A DNA stretch of 64,000 bases from Leucobacter salsicius M1-8 (GCF_000350525.1 NZ_AOCN01000008.1:62001-126000); one strand, 5' to 3'. Positions 26,158 through 34,910 are shown, counted from the first letter of the stretch. Notes: generated by a model not told the origin, from the sequence alone. Numbers and translations are program-made.

Positions 26158-27654
26158 CTACTTCGCGTCGACCTCGACCGGGGTCAGGCCGAGCACCTCA
26201 GCGGTGTGCGCGAGCGAGGCCTGTGCGCCTGCCAGGTCGCTGTTGAGGCCCTTGCCGAACGCGGGGATCTGATCCTTGAAGGTCTTCTTCCACTGCCTCT
26301 CGAACTGCTCGGGGAAGCACTTCGCCAGCACGCCGAGCATGGCGTGCACTGCGGTCGAGGCGCCGGGCGATGCTCCGAGCAGACCCGAGATGGTGCCCTC
26401 GCCACCGACGATGACCTCGGTGCCAAACTGCAGAACGCCACCCTTTTCGGGATCGTTCTTCATGACCTGTACGCGCTGACCGGCGGTGATCATCTTCCAG
26501 TCACTCGTCTGAGCGCCCGGCATGTACTGGCGCAGCGTGTCCATCTGCTTCTCGCGGCTCGCGAAGACCTCGGATACGAGGTACTTCTCGAGCGAGAATT
26601 CGGTCAGGCCCACCTTGATCATGGGGCCCAGGTTGTGTGCGCGGATCGAGCCGGGCAGATCCCACCACGAGCCACGCTTGAGGAAGTTGGGGCTGAAGCC
26701 AGCGTAGGGCCCGAAGAGGATGCTCTTCTTGCCATCGATCACGCGGGTGTCGAGGTGCGGTACCGACATCGGGGGCGCACCCACCGCAGCCTTGCCGTAT
26801 ACCTTGGCGTCGTGCTGGGCGACGATCTCGGGGTCGTCACACATCAGGAACTTGCCACTGATGGGGAACCCGCCGAAACCCTTGATCTCGGGGATGCCCG
26901 AGCTCTGCAGCAGCGGCAGTGCGCCGCCGCCGGCACCGACGAAGACAAACTTCGCGTTGACGACGTTGGTGCCGTAGCCCGAGCGGTTGCGGGTGAAGAT
27001 GTCCCACGTGCCGTCTTCGCGGCGACGCAGCTTCTGTACCTCGGTGTTGAGGTTCACGCCTGCGCCCTGCTCGGACATGTGATCGATGAGTTGACGGGTC
27101 AGCGCACCAAAGTCAACGTCGGTGCCACTCGTCGAGCGGGTAGCCGCGAACACGTCGTCCTTTGCGCGGCGGTCGATGAGCAGCGGTGCCCACTCGGCGA
27201 TGACCTCGGGGTCGTCGCTGAACTCCATGTCGGAGAACAGCGGCTCGCTCTTGAGAATGTCAAAACGGCGGCGCAGGTATTCGACGTTCTCGGCGCCGCG
27301 CACAAACGTCATGTGCGGGGTCGAGTTAATGAAGGAGGAGGGCTCGCTGAGAATGCCGCGCTCGACGAGCGTTGACCACCACTCGCGTGAGAGTTGGTAC
27401 TGCTCGTTGATGTCGATGGCCTTGGCTGGCGACATGGCGCCGTCCTTGCCCTCGGGCATGTAGTTCAGCTCGCAGAGTGCTGCGTGGCCGGTGCCGGCGT
27501 TGTTCCAGCCGTTCGAGCTCTCCGTCGCGACCTCACTGAGGGACTCGAATACCTCAATGGTCCAGTCAGGCTGTACCTGCTGAATCAGGGTTCCGAGGGT
27601 GGCGCTCATGATGCCACCGCCAACAAGGGCGACGTCTACCGTGTTCTTACTCAC
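26158..27654 (-). CDS. mqo: Malate:quinone oxidoreductase
   Basis: A 498-residue FAD-dependent peripheral membrane enzyme that oxidises malate to oxaloacetate and reduces quinone. The FAD-binding LVGGGIMSATLG is at 10-21. SSNGWNNAGTGHAALCELNY (about 47-66) is the classic Mqo signature, and VPHLDTR and FGPYAGFSP follow in the substrate domain. Length is typical. The start is GTG with TAGACT 8 nt upstream and no ribosome site, so it is probably leaderless. It is monocistronic and ends at a strong bidirectional palindrome. Many actinobacteria rely on Mqo as their main malate oxidiser. Confidence 0.96.
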   Translation of the reverse strand: MSKNTVDVALVGGGIMSATLGTLIQQVQPDWTIEVFESLSEVATESSNGWNNAGTGHAALCELNYMPEGKDGAMSPAKAIDINEQYQLSREWWSTLVERGILSEPSSFINSTPHMTFVRGAENVEYLRRRFDILKSEPLFSDMEFSDDPEVIAEWAPLLIDRRAKDDVFAATRSTSGTDVDFGALTRQLIDHMSEQGAGVNLNTEVQKLRRREDGTWDIFTRNRSGYGTNVVNAKFVFVGAGGGALPLLQSSGIPEIKGFGGFPISGKFLMCDDPEIVAQHDAKVYGKAAVGAPPMSVPHLDTRVIDGKKSILFGPYAGFSPNFLKRGSWWDLPGSIRAHNLGPMIKVGLTEFSLEKYLVSEVFASREKQMDTLRQYMPGAQTSDWKMITAGQRVQVMKNDPEKGGVLQFGTEVIVGGEGTISGLLGASPGASTAVHAMLGVLAKCFPEQFERQWKKTFKDQIPAFGKGLNSDLAGAQASLAHTAEVLGLTPVEVDAK

Positions 27655-27662
27655 GATCTCTG

Positions 27663-27668
27663 AGTCTA
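27663..27668 (-). promoter_or_regulatory. -10 box for leaderless mqo
   Basis: TAGACT on the minus strand, 8 nt before the GTG start. It is directly preceded by GAAATGACGAG, the same word that forms the outer arms of the terminator palindromes. Confidence 0.5.
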
Positions 27669-27748
27669 CTCGTCATTTCTGGGCTCGAGACCAAGTCTCT
27701 CGATTTCGAAATATTCTTGGGCCCGAACAGAATCCACATTGAGCCGGA

Positions 27749-29110
27749 TCATTCCTCCCCCTGACTCGACTTCTTATCGGTGCGCGTGGGCAAGTTGGCG
27801 GCAGCACACGCCCCTTCAATGGTTTCGGTTGCCGCCGCAATGACCTGCGTATAGCCGAGACGCTGCGCCTCACGACTGCGTTGCGCCTCACCGCTCACCG
27901 GTCGCACCTGGGCCGCCAGGCTCAGTTCACCGTACGCGGCGACGTTGCGCGCGAGGGGCACGTTCTTAAACGAGGAGAGGATGGCAAAGGCGATCGCGAG
28001 ATCGGCTGCCGGCTCAGAGAGTTTGATCCCACCCACGGTGGAAACATACACATCCTGGTCGTGCAGCTGCACCCCAAGGTGACGTTCGAGCACCGCGAGA
28101 ATCATGGCCACGCGTGATGGCTCGACACCACTCGTCACCCGACGCGGGTTAGGCGTCGAACTTTTGGCCACGAGCGCCTGCACCTCAACGGGGAGCGCGC
28201 GCCGGCCGTCAATCATCACGGTCGGGCAGGTGCCACTCAGCACCTCGGTGCCGGTACTCAGAAACAGGCCGCTCGGGTCGGGCACCTCGGCGATGCCGCC
28301 GCCCGTCATCTCAAAGCAGCCAACCTCGTCGGTGGGGCCGTACCTGTTCTTCATACTGCGCAAGAACCGCAGCGCCGTGTGACGGTCACCCTCAAAGTGA
28401 CACACGACGTCAACGAGATGCTCGAGCAGCCTGGGCCCGGCAATCGAGCCGTCCTTCGTCACGTGGCCCACCAGAATCACAGGAATATCGCGTTCCTTCG
28501 CCACGCGAATCAACGCTGCCGCCACCTCGCGCACTTGTGAGGGGCCGCCTGGGGTGCCCTCAATCTGGTCGCTCGCGAGCGTTTGCACCGAGTCGACCAC
28601 CACGAAGTGCGGCTTCACCTGGTCAATGTGCCCCAGCACGGTCGCGAGATCCGTTTCGCTCGCGAGGTAGAGCTCGTCGTGCAGCGCCCCGGTGCGCTCT
28701 GCGCGCAGCCGGATCTGCCCAGTCGATTCCTCACCGCTCGCGTACAGCACGCGCGCCCCCTGGCCGGCGACGTGCGCCGCGACAGCGAGCAGCAGCGTGG
28801 ACTTACCCACTCCAGGTTCCCCCGACAGCAATACGGCAGCGCCGGGAACGAGCCCACCGCCCAGCACGCGGTCCAGCTCCCCCACTCCCGTGGAGCGGTG
28901 GTGGGCCACGTGCCCGGTGAGTTCCGTGATGGGTCTGGCACGCCGCTCCTCAAGGGGTGCCGCGCTCGCGACGGTGCGGGCAAGCGTCGCACCCTTTCGC
29001 CCGCGCTCCTGCACGGTGCCCCACTGCTGGCATTCGCCACAGCGGCCCACCCACTTCGCCGCCTGCCACCCACACTCGGTGCATGCGAACGCGTTCGTCG
29101 TTTTTGCCAT
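27749..29110 (-). CDS. radA: DNA repair protein RadA
   Basis: A 453-residue RecA-like branch-migration ATPase. A four-cysteine zinc finger is at the N-terminus (C10, C13, C24, C27), Walker A GEPGVGKST at 97-105, the RadA-specific KNRYG near residue 251, and a C-terminal Lon-protease-like domain (VSTVGGIKLSEPAADLAIA). It promotes processing of recombination intermediates together with RecA. TAGGCT lies 6 nt before the ATG and there is no ribosome site, so the mRNA is probably leaderless. It is divergent from tRNA-Ser. Confidence 0.96.
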   Translation of the reverse strand: MAKTTNAFACTECGWQAAKWVGRCGECQQWGTVQERGRKGATLARTVASAAPLEERRARPITELTGHVAHHRSTGVGELDRVLGGGLVPGAAVLLSGEPGVGKSTLLLAVAAHVAGQGARVLYASGEESTGQIRLRAERTGALHDELYLASETDLATVLGHIDQVKPHFVVVDSVQTLASDQIEGTPGGPSQVREVAAALIRVAKERDIPVILVGHVTKDGSIAGPRLLEHLVDVVCHFEGDRHTALRFLRSMKNRYGPTDEVGCFEMTGGGIAEVPDPSGLFLSTGTEVLSGTCPTVMIDGRRALPVEVQALVAKSSTPNPRRVTSGVEPSRVAMILAVLERHLGVQLHDQDVYVSTVGGIKLSEPAADLAIAFAILSSFKNVPLARNVAAYGELSLAAQVRPVSGEAQRSREAQRLGYTQVIAAATETIEGACAAANLPTRTDKKSSQGEE

Positions 29111-29116
29111 GGCCAG

Positions 29117-29122
29117 AGCCTA
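29117..29122 (-). promoter_or_regulatory. -10 box for leaderless radA
   Basis: TAGGCT on the minus strand, 6 nt before the radA ATG. Confidence 0.45.
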
Positions 29123-29203
29123 ACGCTGGCGTCTGACATTGCCGATGCGGGCCACCCCACCCTCCGCGCGACACGCCCGCACACAAGCACGAAGCCCCCT
29201 CGA

Positions 29204-29233
29204 TTCGCACTCAACCCCACAATCACGTATTCT
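29204..29233 (+). promoter_or_regulatory. Promoter of tRNA-Ser
   Basis: TTCGCA (29204-29209) and TATTCT (29228-29233) with an 18-nt spacer, 7 nt before the mature tRNA 5' end. Confidence 0.5.
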
Positions 29234-29240
29234 CTTTCTC

Positions 29241-29329
29241 GGTGACGTGTCCGAGCGGCCGAAGGTGCAACACTCGAAATGTTGTGTGGTTAATAGCCAC
29301 CGTGGGTTCAAATCCCACCGTCACCGCCA
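29241..29329 (+). tRNA. tRNA-Ser (anticodon CGA)
   Basis: A class II tRNA with acceptor GGTGACG pairing to CGTCACC, discriminator G and encoded CCA (29327-29329). The anticodon stem CAACA/TGTTG encloses the loop CTCGAAA, so the anticodon is CGA, reading UCG. The long variable arm (GTGTGGTTAATAGCCAC) and the T-loop GGTTCAAATCC confirm serine identity. It is followed by a strong terminator. Confidence 0.97.
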
Positions 29330-29331
29330 CT

Positions 29332-29360
29332 GAAAACCCCCTGTCCCGCAGGGGGTTTTC
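29332..29360 (+). terminator. Rho-independent terminator after tRNA-Ser
   Basis: 12-bp perfect arms (29332-29343 and 29349-29360) with TTTTC at the 3' arm end. Confidence 0.88.
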
Positions 29361-29470
29361 TTCTACCCGGCGCCTGTCGCCACAGGTGCGGTCTGCTTCA
29401 GCCCACATCTGGCACTCACTCCCGGGTCGCGATGACGCGCATGCGCCGATTCCGATACCGAGGAGACCAC

Positions 29471-30940
29471 GTGTCGCACACTGCCGAACACGAAACCGTA
29501 CCGAAAAGCCGAGGCTTCTTCGGCCACCCCTGGGGGCTCGCGAACCTCGCGGGTGTCGAGATGTGGGAGCGCTTCAGCTTCTACGGCATGCAGGCACTGC
29601 TTGCGTTCTACATCTACTTCTCTGTTGCTGACGGCGGGCTCGGCCTGTCACAGGCCGCGGCCGGATCGATCGTCGGCGCGTACGGCGGTCTCGTCTACCT
29701 CTCTGCTGTCCTGGGCGGCTGGGTCGCCGACCGCGTACTGGGCGCAGAGCGCACACTCTTCACCGCTGCCTGCCTCATCATGGCTGGCCACCTCGCACTC
29801 GCGTTCATTCCCGGCGCTCTGGGACTTGCGATCGGCCTCATCTGCGTCGCAATTGGATCCGGATCGCTGAAGACAACCACCTCGACCGTTCTGGGCGACC
29901 TCTACTCGCGCGAGGATGGACGCCGCGATTCAGCGTTCTCGATCTACTACATGGGCGTCAACATTGGCGGACTCTTGGGCCCGCTCGCCACGAGCGCACT
30001 GTGGGGCTGGAAGGGCTTCCACTGGGGCTTTGCCCTCGCCGCCATCGGAATGGCGATTGGCCTCACCCAGTACATGCTGATGCGCCGCCGCACGATCTCC
30101 GAGGCGAGCCGCAAGCCACAGAACCCCCTCACTGCCACGCAGAAGAAGGTGTGGCCCGTCATCTTCGCCGTGGCCATCGCGCTCTTGGTGCTCGCAGTCT
30201 CGCTCGGTTTGGTTACCGCCGAGAACCTCTCGAACATCGTCGTGGTGCTCGTCATTATTGCCGTCATCTCGCTGTTCACGGTGATGCTGACCAGCCGTCA
30301 GGTTGACGCCGTGGAGCGCAAGCGCGTCATCGGCTTCATTCCGCTGTTCATCGCTTCGGCCGTGTTCTGGTCGCTGTTCCAGCAGCAGTTCACGGCGCTC
30401 GCGTTCTACGCGGACACCCGCCTTGACCGCGAGATCTTCGGCTGGGAGATGCCGCCGAGCATCGTGCAGTCGATCAACCCGGTCTTCATCATCATCCTCG
30501 CTGGCGTCTTCGCCGCAATGTGGGTAAAGCTTGGCAACCGCCAGCCCTCGACCCCGGTCAAGTTCGCACTGGGCACCGGCATCATGGGCCTCGCGTTCCT
30601 GTGCTTCATCCCCTTCGCTGGCTGGGCAAACGGGTCCGTGCCGCTCATCGCATTTGCGGGCATCCTGCTCTTGTTCACGATCGCTGAGCTGTCGATCTCA
30701 CCCGTGGGTCAGTCGCTTGCGACGAAGCTCGCCCCGCGAGCCTTCCACTCTCAGATGGTGGCACTCTTCTTCCTGACCGTGTCACTCGGCTCTGCAGCTT
30801 CGGGGTCGCTCGCGGGCCTCTACACCGCCGAGGCCGAGGTGTCGTACTTCCTCATCATCGGGCTCTCGTCGATCGCAGTCGCGATCGTACTGTTCCTGAT
30901 CCGGAAGCCGATCTTGAAGCTCTTGGGCGGCGTTCGCTAA
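29471..30940 (+). CDS. POT-family proton-dependent oligopeptide transporter
   Basis: A 489-residue major-facilitator protein of the PTR2/POT family that imports di- and tripeptides with protons. The N-terminus GFFGHPWGLANLAGVEMWERFSFYGMQ holds the ExxERFxYYG-like family motif (E-M-W-E-R-F-S-F-Y-G) on helix 1. About 14 hydrophobic segments follow, with FSIYYMGVNIGGLLGPLA in the middle (PTR2 signature). I chose GTG 29471 because GAGGAG lies 6 nt upstream; the ATG at 29432 would add a basic stretch without homology. It is monocistronic and ends at a perfect palindrome. Confidence 0.93.
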   Translation: MSHTAEHETVPKSRGFFGHPWGLANLAGVEMWERFSFYGMQALLAFYIYFSVADGGLGLSQAAAGSIVGAYGGLVYLSAVLGGWVADRVLGAERTLFTAACLIMAGHLALAFIPGALGLAIGLICVAIGSGSLKTTTSTVLGDLYSREDGRRDSAFSIYYMGVNIGGLLGPLATSALWGWKGFHWGFALAAIGMAIGLTQYMLMRRRTISEASRKPQNPLTATQKKVWPVIFAVAIALLVLAVSLGLVTAENLSNIVVVLVIIAVISLFTVMLTSRQVDAVERKRVIGFIPLFIASAVFWSLFQQQFTALAFYADTRLDREIFGWEMPPSIVQSINPVFIIILAGVFAAMWVKLGNRQPSTPVKFALGTGIMGLAFLCFIPFAGWANGSVPLIAFAGILLLFTIAELSISPVGQSLATKLAPRAFHSQMVALFFLTVSLGSAASGSLAGLYTAEAEVSYFLIIGLSSIAVAIVLFLIRKPILKLLGGVR

Positions 30941-30956
30941 CGAGCGTCTCAGCCGA

Positions 30957-31002
30957 GATGCCCCGCGGGTTCGTTCAGATCTGAACGAACCCGCGGGGCA
31001 TC
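30957..31002. terminator. Bidirectional palindromic terminator
   Basis: 46-bp perfect palindrome without a separate loop (centre AGATCT), followed by TTTCATTTCG on the plus strand. It lies between the convergent POT and alpha/beta-hydrolase genes. Confidence 0.75.
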
Positions 31003-31017
31003 TTTCATTTCGAGCGA

Positions 31018-31797
31018 CTACCGTAGCCCATCGACATAGTCGACGATCATCGTGGCGACGGGCTCGGGGCTCTTGATGATGGCCTCGTGGCCGCGATCCG
31101 GAATTAATTGCATCGTGGATTCAGGTAGTGCGGCCGCCACTTCAGCGACCCACTCCTGTGGGCAGACCCTGTCGGTTTCACCCGCGAGTACTAGCGTGGG
31201 CACCCGAACCCGCGGGCACACGTCCTCAAGGTGATGCTCGAGCATCACCTTGAGCTTGTTCGCAAACCACACGGGGCTCGTCTTGAAATACTCATACATC
31301 CCGGTGAAGAGCACCTTGACGCCCTCGCCCTTCAGGTCCTGCACCATGCGCTCAGCTTGCTTCGTGGCCGAGCGTTCGTGCCGATTGATCGTGGGGGCGA
31401 TGAGTACGAGCCCATCGACGAGCTCGGGCTCATCGACCGCGAGCTGCGCAGTGATCTGCGTACCCATCGAGTGGCCGACGAGCACGACGCGGCCGAGCTG
31501 CTCGTCGCGAATAAACCGAGCGAGGTGCTTTGCGGTCTGCTCGATCGAGCTCTCGCTGCCGGGTTCGGGGGAATCTCCAAACCCGGGAAGATCGAGCGCG
31601 ATCACGCGCCCGCGAGAGGCCAGGATCGGGGCCACCTCGTCGTACACGATGCGTCCCATGCCGATGCCATGGACGAGCACGAAGACCCGTTCTCGCAGCC
31701 CATCAGTGGGCACGCTTGCCGGGGTGTCATTGGATACGATCGTCAGCTCGCCCGACTCGTATCGTCGCTCGATGCTGTTCTGGTCTGCGTTGTCCAT
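31018..31797 (-). CDS. Alpha/beta-fold hydrolase
   Basis: A 259-residue serine hydrolase. The oxyanion loop LVHGIG is near 41-46, the nucleophile elbow GHSMGT has S110, the acid is D209 in AGETDRVCP and the base is H237 in DRGHEAI. This is the standard triad order of esterases, lipases, lactonases and dehalogenase-like enzymes, so the substrate cannot be told. TAGTCT lies 6 nt before the ATG, consistent with a leaderless mRNA. A perfect 30-bp palindrome lies inside the coding region at 31225-31254. It stands alone and convergent with the peptide transporter. Confidence 0.88.
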   Translation of the reverse strand: MDNADQNSIERRYESGELTIVSNDTPASVPTDGLRERVFVLVHGIGMGRIVYDEVAPILASRGRVIALDLPGFGDSPEPGSESSIEQTAKHLARFIRDEQLGRVVLVGHSMGTQITAQLAVDEPELVDGLVLIAPTINRHERSATKQAERMVQDLKGEGVKVLFTGMYEYFKTSPVWFANKLKVMLEHHLEDVCPRVRVPTLVLAGETDRVCPQEWVAEVAAALPESTMQLIPDRGHEAIIKSPEPVATMIVDYVDGLR

Positions 31798-31803
31798 GGC
31801 CCC

Positions 31804-31809
31804 AGACTA
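31804..31809 (-). promoter_or_regulatory. -10 box of the alpha/beta hydrolase
   Basis: TAGTCT on the minus strand, 6 nt before the ATG; the intervening GGGGCC could also act as a weak ribosome site. Confidence 0.4.
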
Positions 31810-31841
31810 GCCCTCACTGGCCTTCACTAGCCCTCAAACAC

Positions 31842-31885
31842 GATGACGGCCTCAGGCCTCCCGCCACGGGAAGCCTGAGGCCATC
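31842..31885 (-). terminator. Terminator hairpin after the GlsB-like gene
   Basis: 10-bp perfect core arms (31848-31857 and 31873-31882) extended by a GATG/CATC-type base and an inner CCC/GGG pairing. It lies 7 nt beyond the stop. Confidence 0.7.
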
Positions 31886-31892
31886 AATGCGT

Positions 31893-32159
31893 CTAGTCCG
31901 TCTTCTTACGCCCGGAGATCAGGCCCCAGATCAGCAGCACGACAACCGAACCGCCGATGGCGAGTGCCCACGTCTGCAGCGAGAAGAACTCCTCGAGATT
32001 TGCGTTGAAGAGCATGCCACCGAGCCATCCGCCCAGCATGGCTCCGACGACACCGAGCAGCAGGGTGACAAACCAGCCACCGGCCTGCTTGCCCGGCAAA
32101 ATTGCCTTCGCAATGGCGCCCGCGATGAGCCCCAGAATCAGAAAACTAAAGAATCCCAT
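31893..32159 (-). CDS. GlsB/YeaQ/YmgE-family stress membrane protein
   Basis: An 88-residue protein with three hydrophobic segments and the glycine-rich pattern of the transglycosylase-associated family (LILGLIAGAIAKAILPGKQ and LLLGVVGAMLGGWLGG). These small inner-membrane proteins are induced by stress or stationary phase in many bacteria and have no known enzyme activity. It lies 53 nt downstream of a CsbD-like gene on the same strand, a common pairing of sigma-B-type general-stress genes. A terminator follows. Confidence 0.88.
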   Translation of the reverse strand: MGFFSFLILGLIAGAIAKAILPGKQAGGWFVTLLLGVVGAMLGGWLGGMLFNANLEEFFSLQTWALAIGGSVVVLLIWGLISGRKKTD

Positions 32160-32211
32160 AATGAAGCTCCTTCAGGTAGAGATCCGCACGAGTTGGGTTT
32201 TTGGAGGCCCC

Positions 32212-32382
32212 TTACTTGAAGGCGTCTTTGACGTTCTCGCCAGCCTTCCTCAGGCTCGCTTTCGCCTGATCGAGCTTGCCTTCGGCCTCCTGCGATTCAT
32301 CACCGGTGAGCTTGCCCATCGCCTCTTTGGCTTTGCCGGTGATGTCTTCTGCTGCGTTTTTCATCTTGTCTTCTGCACTCAT
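32212..32382 (-). CDS. CsbD-family stress protein
   Basis: A 56-residue, highly charged, hydrophilic protein beginning MSAEDKMKNAAEDITGKAKE and continuing with GDESQEAEGKLDQAK, the typical CsbD repeat-like pattern. The ATG at 32382 has GAAAGGA 9 nt upstream, while an ATG at 32412 would add a non-conserved stretch. CsbD proteins are general-stress proteins of unknown mechanism, often under an alternative sigma factor. Co-transcription with the GlsB-like gene downstream is likely. Confidence 0.9.
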   Translation of the reverse strand: MSAEDKMKNAAEDITGKAKEAMGKLTGDESQEAEGKLDQAKASLRKAGENVKDAFK

Positions 32383-32563
32383 GGCGTGTGTCCTTTCGTG
32401 TTCGAATGACAAGACAACGAGTCATCGTTGCCTGTGATGCGGCTTATGCATCTGCATTTCACGCTACCCAGTAAAGCGGCTCTGCGCCAGGGCAGTTTTG
32501 CTCGACGCCAACCAGCGATCAGCTTCTGAAGTACCGAGGGTGGCATTCTTGAGGTCACAGTGA

Positions 32564-32598
32564 GTTTGTAGTTTGTAATTTGTAATTTGTAATTTGTC
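32564..32598. repeat. Heptamer tandem repeat upstream of soxR
   Basis: Five copies of a 7-bp unit, (G/A)TTTGT(A/C), end just before the ATG at 32599 and 15 nt before the preferred soxR GTG. The array is A+T-rich in a G+C-rich setting and has the features of a slippage-prone sequence. Confidence 0.8.
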
Positions 32599-32613
32599 AT
32601 GGGAGTGGGGATC

Positions 32614-33135
32614 GTGGCTGCAAAGAATCTAAACCATGATCTCGAAGCAGGTACCCCTGGTAGCGTCGCCGCCAAAGCCAGCCGGATCGAAGACGAGCTA
32701 CTCAGCGTCGGCGAGGTGAGCCGCCGCACAGGTGTGGCGGTCTCGGCGCTGCACTATTACGAGAAGCTCGGGCTCATCGGGTCTACCCGCACCGTCGGCA
32801 ACCAGCGCCGTTACCGACGCCACATGATCCGGCGCATCACGCTCGTGTCGGTCGCCAAGCGCCTAGGTATTCCGCTCGCCGACGTGCAGCAAGCGTTCGC
32901 GAGCGTGCCGCTCGACTCGACCCCCACGCACGCCGATTGGCAGCGCGCCTCCCGCGCGTGGAAGCTGGTGCTCGAACGCCGCCGAAAGGCCATCGAGGAG
33001 CTCGAGAACCAACTCGTAGGATGCATCGGCTGTGGCTGCCTGTCAATGAAGGCCTGCCTGCTAGTCAACCCCGACGACCGGCTCGGCCTCGAGGGGGCGG
33101 GACCGCGTCGTCTGCCCGTCGAAGATCTCGAGTAG
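32614..33135 (+). CDS. soxR: Redox-sensitive transcriptional activator SoxR
   Basis: A 173-residue MerR-family regulator. The winged HTH LLSVGEVSRRTGVAVSALHY starts near residue 29 and is followed by YEKLGLI, a dimerisation helix, and the [2Fe-2S] cysteine set C137-x2-C140-x-C142-x5-C148. This spacing is diagnostic of SoxR, which responds to redox-active compounds. The best start is GTG 32614 with GGAGTGGGG just upstream; ATG 32599 is possible. A canonical SoxR box is present in front of the flavin reductase gene at 37337, so that gene is probably its target. The heptamer array directly upstream could affect expression. Confidence 0.93.
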   Translation: MAAKNLNHDLEAGTPGSVAAKASRIEDELLSVGEVSRRTGVAVSALHYYEKLGLIGSTRTVGNQRRYRRHMIRRITLVSVAKRLGIPLADVQQAFASVPLDSTPTHADWQRASRAWKLVLERRRKAIEELENQLVGCIGCGCLSMKACLLVNPDDRLGLEGAGPRRLPVEDLE

Positions 33136-33219
33136 GCCACACCACACCAAAGACACACACAGTAAAGACCTGGATGGAGTGTACGATATTCAAATCGACT
33201 GCACTGAGAAGGGTCCAAC

Positions 33220-34887
33220 TTGCATTACTCACACCGACGTTCACTGCTCGGGATTGCCGCCACTGCGGCAATCCTCCTGACTGGCGTGGGGCTGGGCGCG
33301 AGCTCCCCCGCGATCGCAACTTCGGGCGAGGAAGCGCCTGCTTCAGCTTCCGCCGAGCCACTTGCGGCACCGGCGCAGGTCAACTCGACGACAACGATGA
33401 ACCCGGTGCTGGTCCCTGGGCAGTTCGGATCGCCTTTCCTTGCGACCGCCACAGTTGAGCTCGACGGCCCTTCCAACCTCTCCGGCCAGATTGTGGAGCT
33501 TTGGCTCAATGGCGAACTCGCAGTGAGCTCTCCCCTCCTTTACATCGGATCCGGAAAGTTCTCCGGGGTTCTCATCACTCAGAACACGCCCAGCGCGGGC
33601 GACTACAAGGCTGTAGTTAAATTTCCCGGATTCGCGTCCTCAGATCCGGGGATGGCTGGCGCGCTTTCATCGGAGAGCGCTCCCTTCGAGTTTACGGTCG
33701 CCCCGCGCCCGTCCACCACGACGGTCACATCGGCCCCGACTGCAGAGAACGCCTTCGCGCCGATCGACGTGTCAGCGTCCGTTTCCGCGCCCGGCTTCGC
33801 CATCACCGGATCCGCCGCCCTCATGGTGGACGATCTTGAGATCGCCACCGCACCTCTGCAGGCGTCGCCCCAGCCGTTCGCCGACAGCCCCGTCGAGTTC
33901 TCAGGGGTACGTCTCCCCGGCACCGGTGGCACACTGTGGGTGAAGTATCTGGGGTCAGACGACGGTAACTTTGCTCCGTCCGCATCTGCGCGCGGGGCCA
34001 TCGTGATCCACCCGATCGACACGAGCGTCGACGTCGCGCTCTCTTCGGCACAGGTTCGTGCGGACGCAACGTCCAGCCTCGAGATCACAGTCACGAATGA
34101 GACGCTGCGCTCATCGCAAGATCCCGTTGGCGGCGTCGAAGTACTCGTGGACGGCGACGTTATTGTCACCATGGCGCAGGCTCAGGATGAAGATCCCCGG
34201 GCCGGCAATGGTGTCGCGCGCTTTTCGATCCCCCTCGCCGGTGCTGAACTCGGGCTCGGCACGCATGACATCATTGTGAACTTCCTGCCCGAGCCAGGCT
34301 TCAAGGCTTCGAGCAGCGAGACTGCCCCGCTCACGGTGGTCGGCATTCCAACCGTGCTGACAACCGTCGCGAGCACCGTCACCGGCACCCCCGCTCATCC
34401 CCCGGTTGTGTCGGTGCAGGCCACGGTCGGGGCCGGGAACGACGCCGCTGCCCCCGCTAATGCCGCGGGGCTCCAGGCTCCAGTTCAGGCCGATTCCCCG
34501 GCCTCCAACGCCGCGGTTGCTGGCTATCTGGAGGCCTTCGTGGGCACAGAATCGCTCGGGGACGCAGTGCCGCTCGTGGATGGCACGGCCGACGTGCAGC
34601 TTGCAGGTCTCGCGGTTGGTTCGCACGAGGTCGAGCTGCAGTTCACCCCGGTCGGTGACTCCAACGCGCTCGGGGCGAGCACCTCCGTCACCGCCGTGGT
34701 GTCGGCCGATGCGACCCCGGCCCCCCAGCCTGTGACGCCGGAGCACACCACGAAGTCAGCGCTCGCCAAGACCGGCGCCGCGGATGGTCAGGCTTCGCTC
34801 CTTCTCGGCGCAGCGGCAGCGCTTATCATCGGCGCTGGAATTGCCTTCTCGGCCCCGCTACGCCGCGGCAGGCAACGTCAGGTCTAG
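33220..34887 (+). CDS. Sortase-anchored cell-surface protein with Ig-like repeats
   Basis: A 555-residue secreted protein. It has a basic N-terminus (HYSHRRS), a hydrophobic signal peptide ending near ASSPAIA, and at least three beta-rich repeats resembling bacterial Ig-like domains (strings such as GTHDIIVNFLPE and GSHEVELQFTPVGD). The C-terminal sorting signal is LAKTG (515-519), followed by a hydrophobic helix and the basic tail RRGRQRQV. LAxTG is the form used by class E sortases of high-G+C actinobacteria. The start is TTG with GAAGGG 6 nt upstream; no ATG would retain the signal peptide. TACGAT at 33183 may be its -10. Ligand or function is unknown. Confidence 0.87.
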   Translation: MHYSHRRSLLGIAATAAILLTGVGLGASSPAIATSGEEAPASASAEPLAAPAQVNSTTTMNPVLVPGQFGSPFLATATVELDGPSNLSGQIVELWLNGELAVSSPLLYIGSGKFSGVLITQNTPSAGDYKAVVKFPGFASSDPGMAGALSSESAPFEFTVAPRPSTTTVTSAPTAENAFAPIDVSASVSAPGFAITGSAALMVDDLEIATAPLQASPQPFADSPVEFSGVRLPGTGGTLWVKYLGSDDGNFAPSASARGAIVIHPIDTSVDVALSSAQVRADATSSLEITVTNETLRSSQDPVGGVEVLVDGDVIVTMAQAQDEDPRAGNGVARFSIPLAGAELGLGTHDIIVNFLPEPGFKASSSETAPLTVVGIPTVLTTVASTVTGTPAHPPVVSVQATVGAGNDAAAPANAAGLQAPVQADSPASNAAVAGYLEAFVGTESLGDAVPLVDGTADVQLAGLAVGSHEVELQFTPVGDSNALGASTSVTAVVSADATPAPQPVTPEHTTKSALAKTGAADGQASLLLGAAAALIIGAGIAFSAPLRRGRQRQV

Positions 34888-34910
34888 CGCCAACTCTCGT
34901 CTGTACACAC

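Noticed and set aside
26023-27375. Plus-strand open frame of 450 codons
   Set aside because: Exact antisense of mqo, whose FAD motifs are unmistakable on the other strand; no ribosome site.
32379-32729. Minus-strand frame with repeated NYKL words
   Set aside because: The repeat pattern is simply the translation of the heptamer DNA array antisense to soxR; no gene features.
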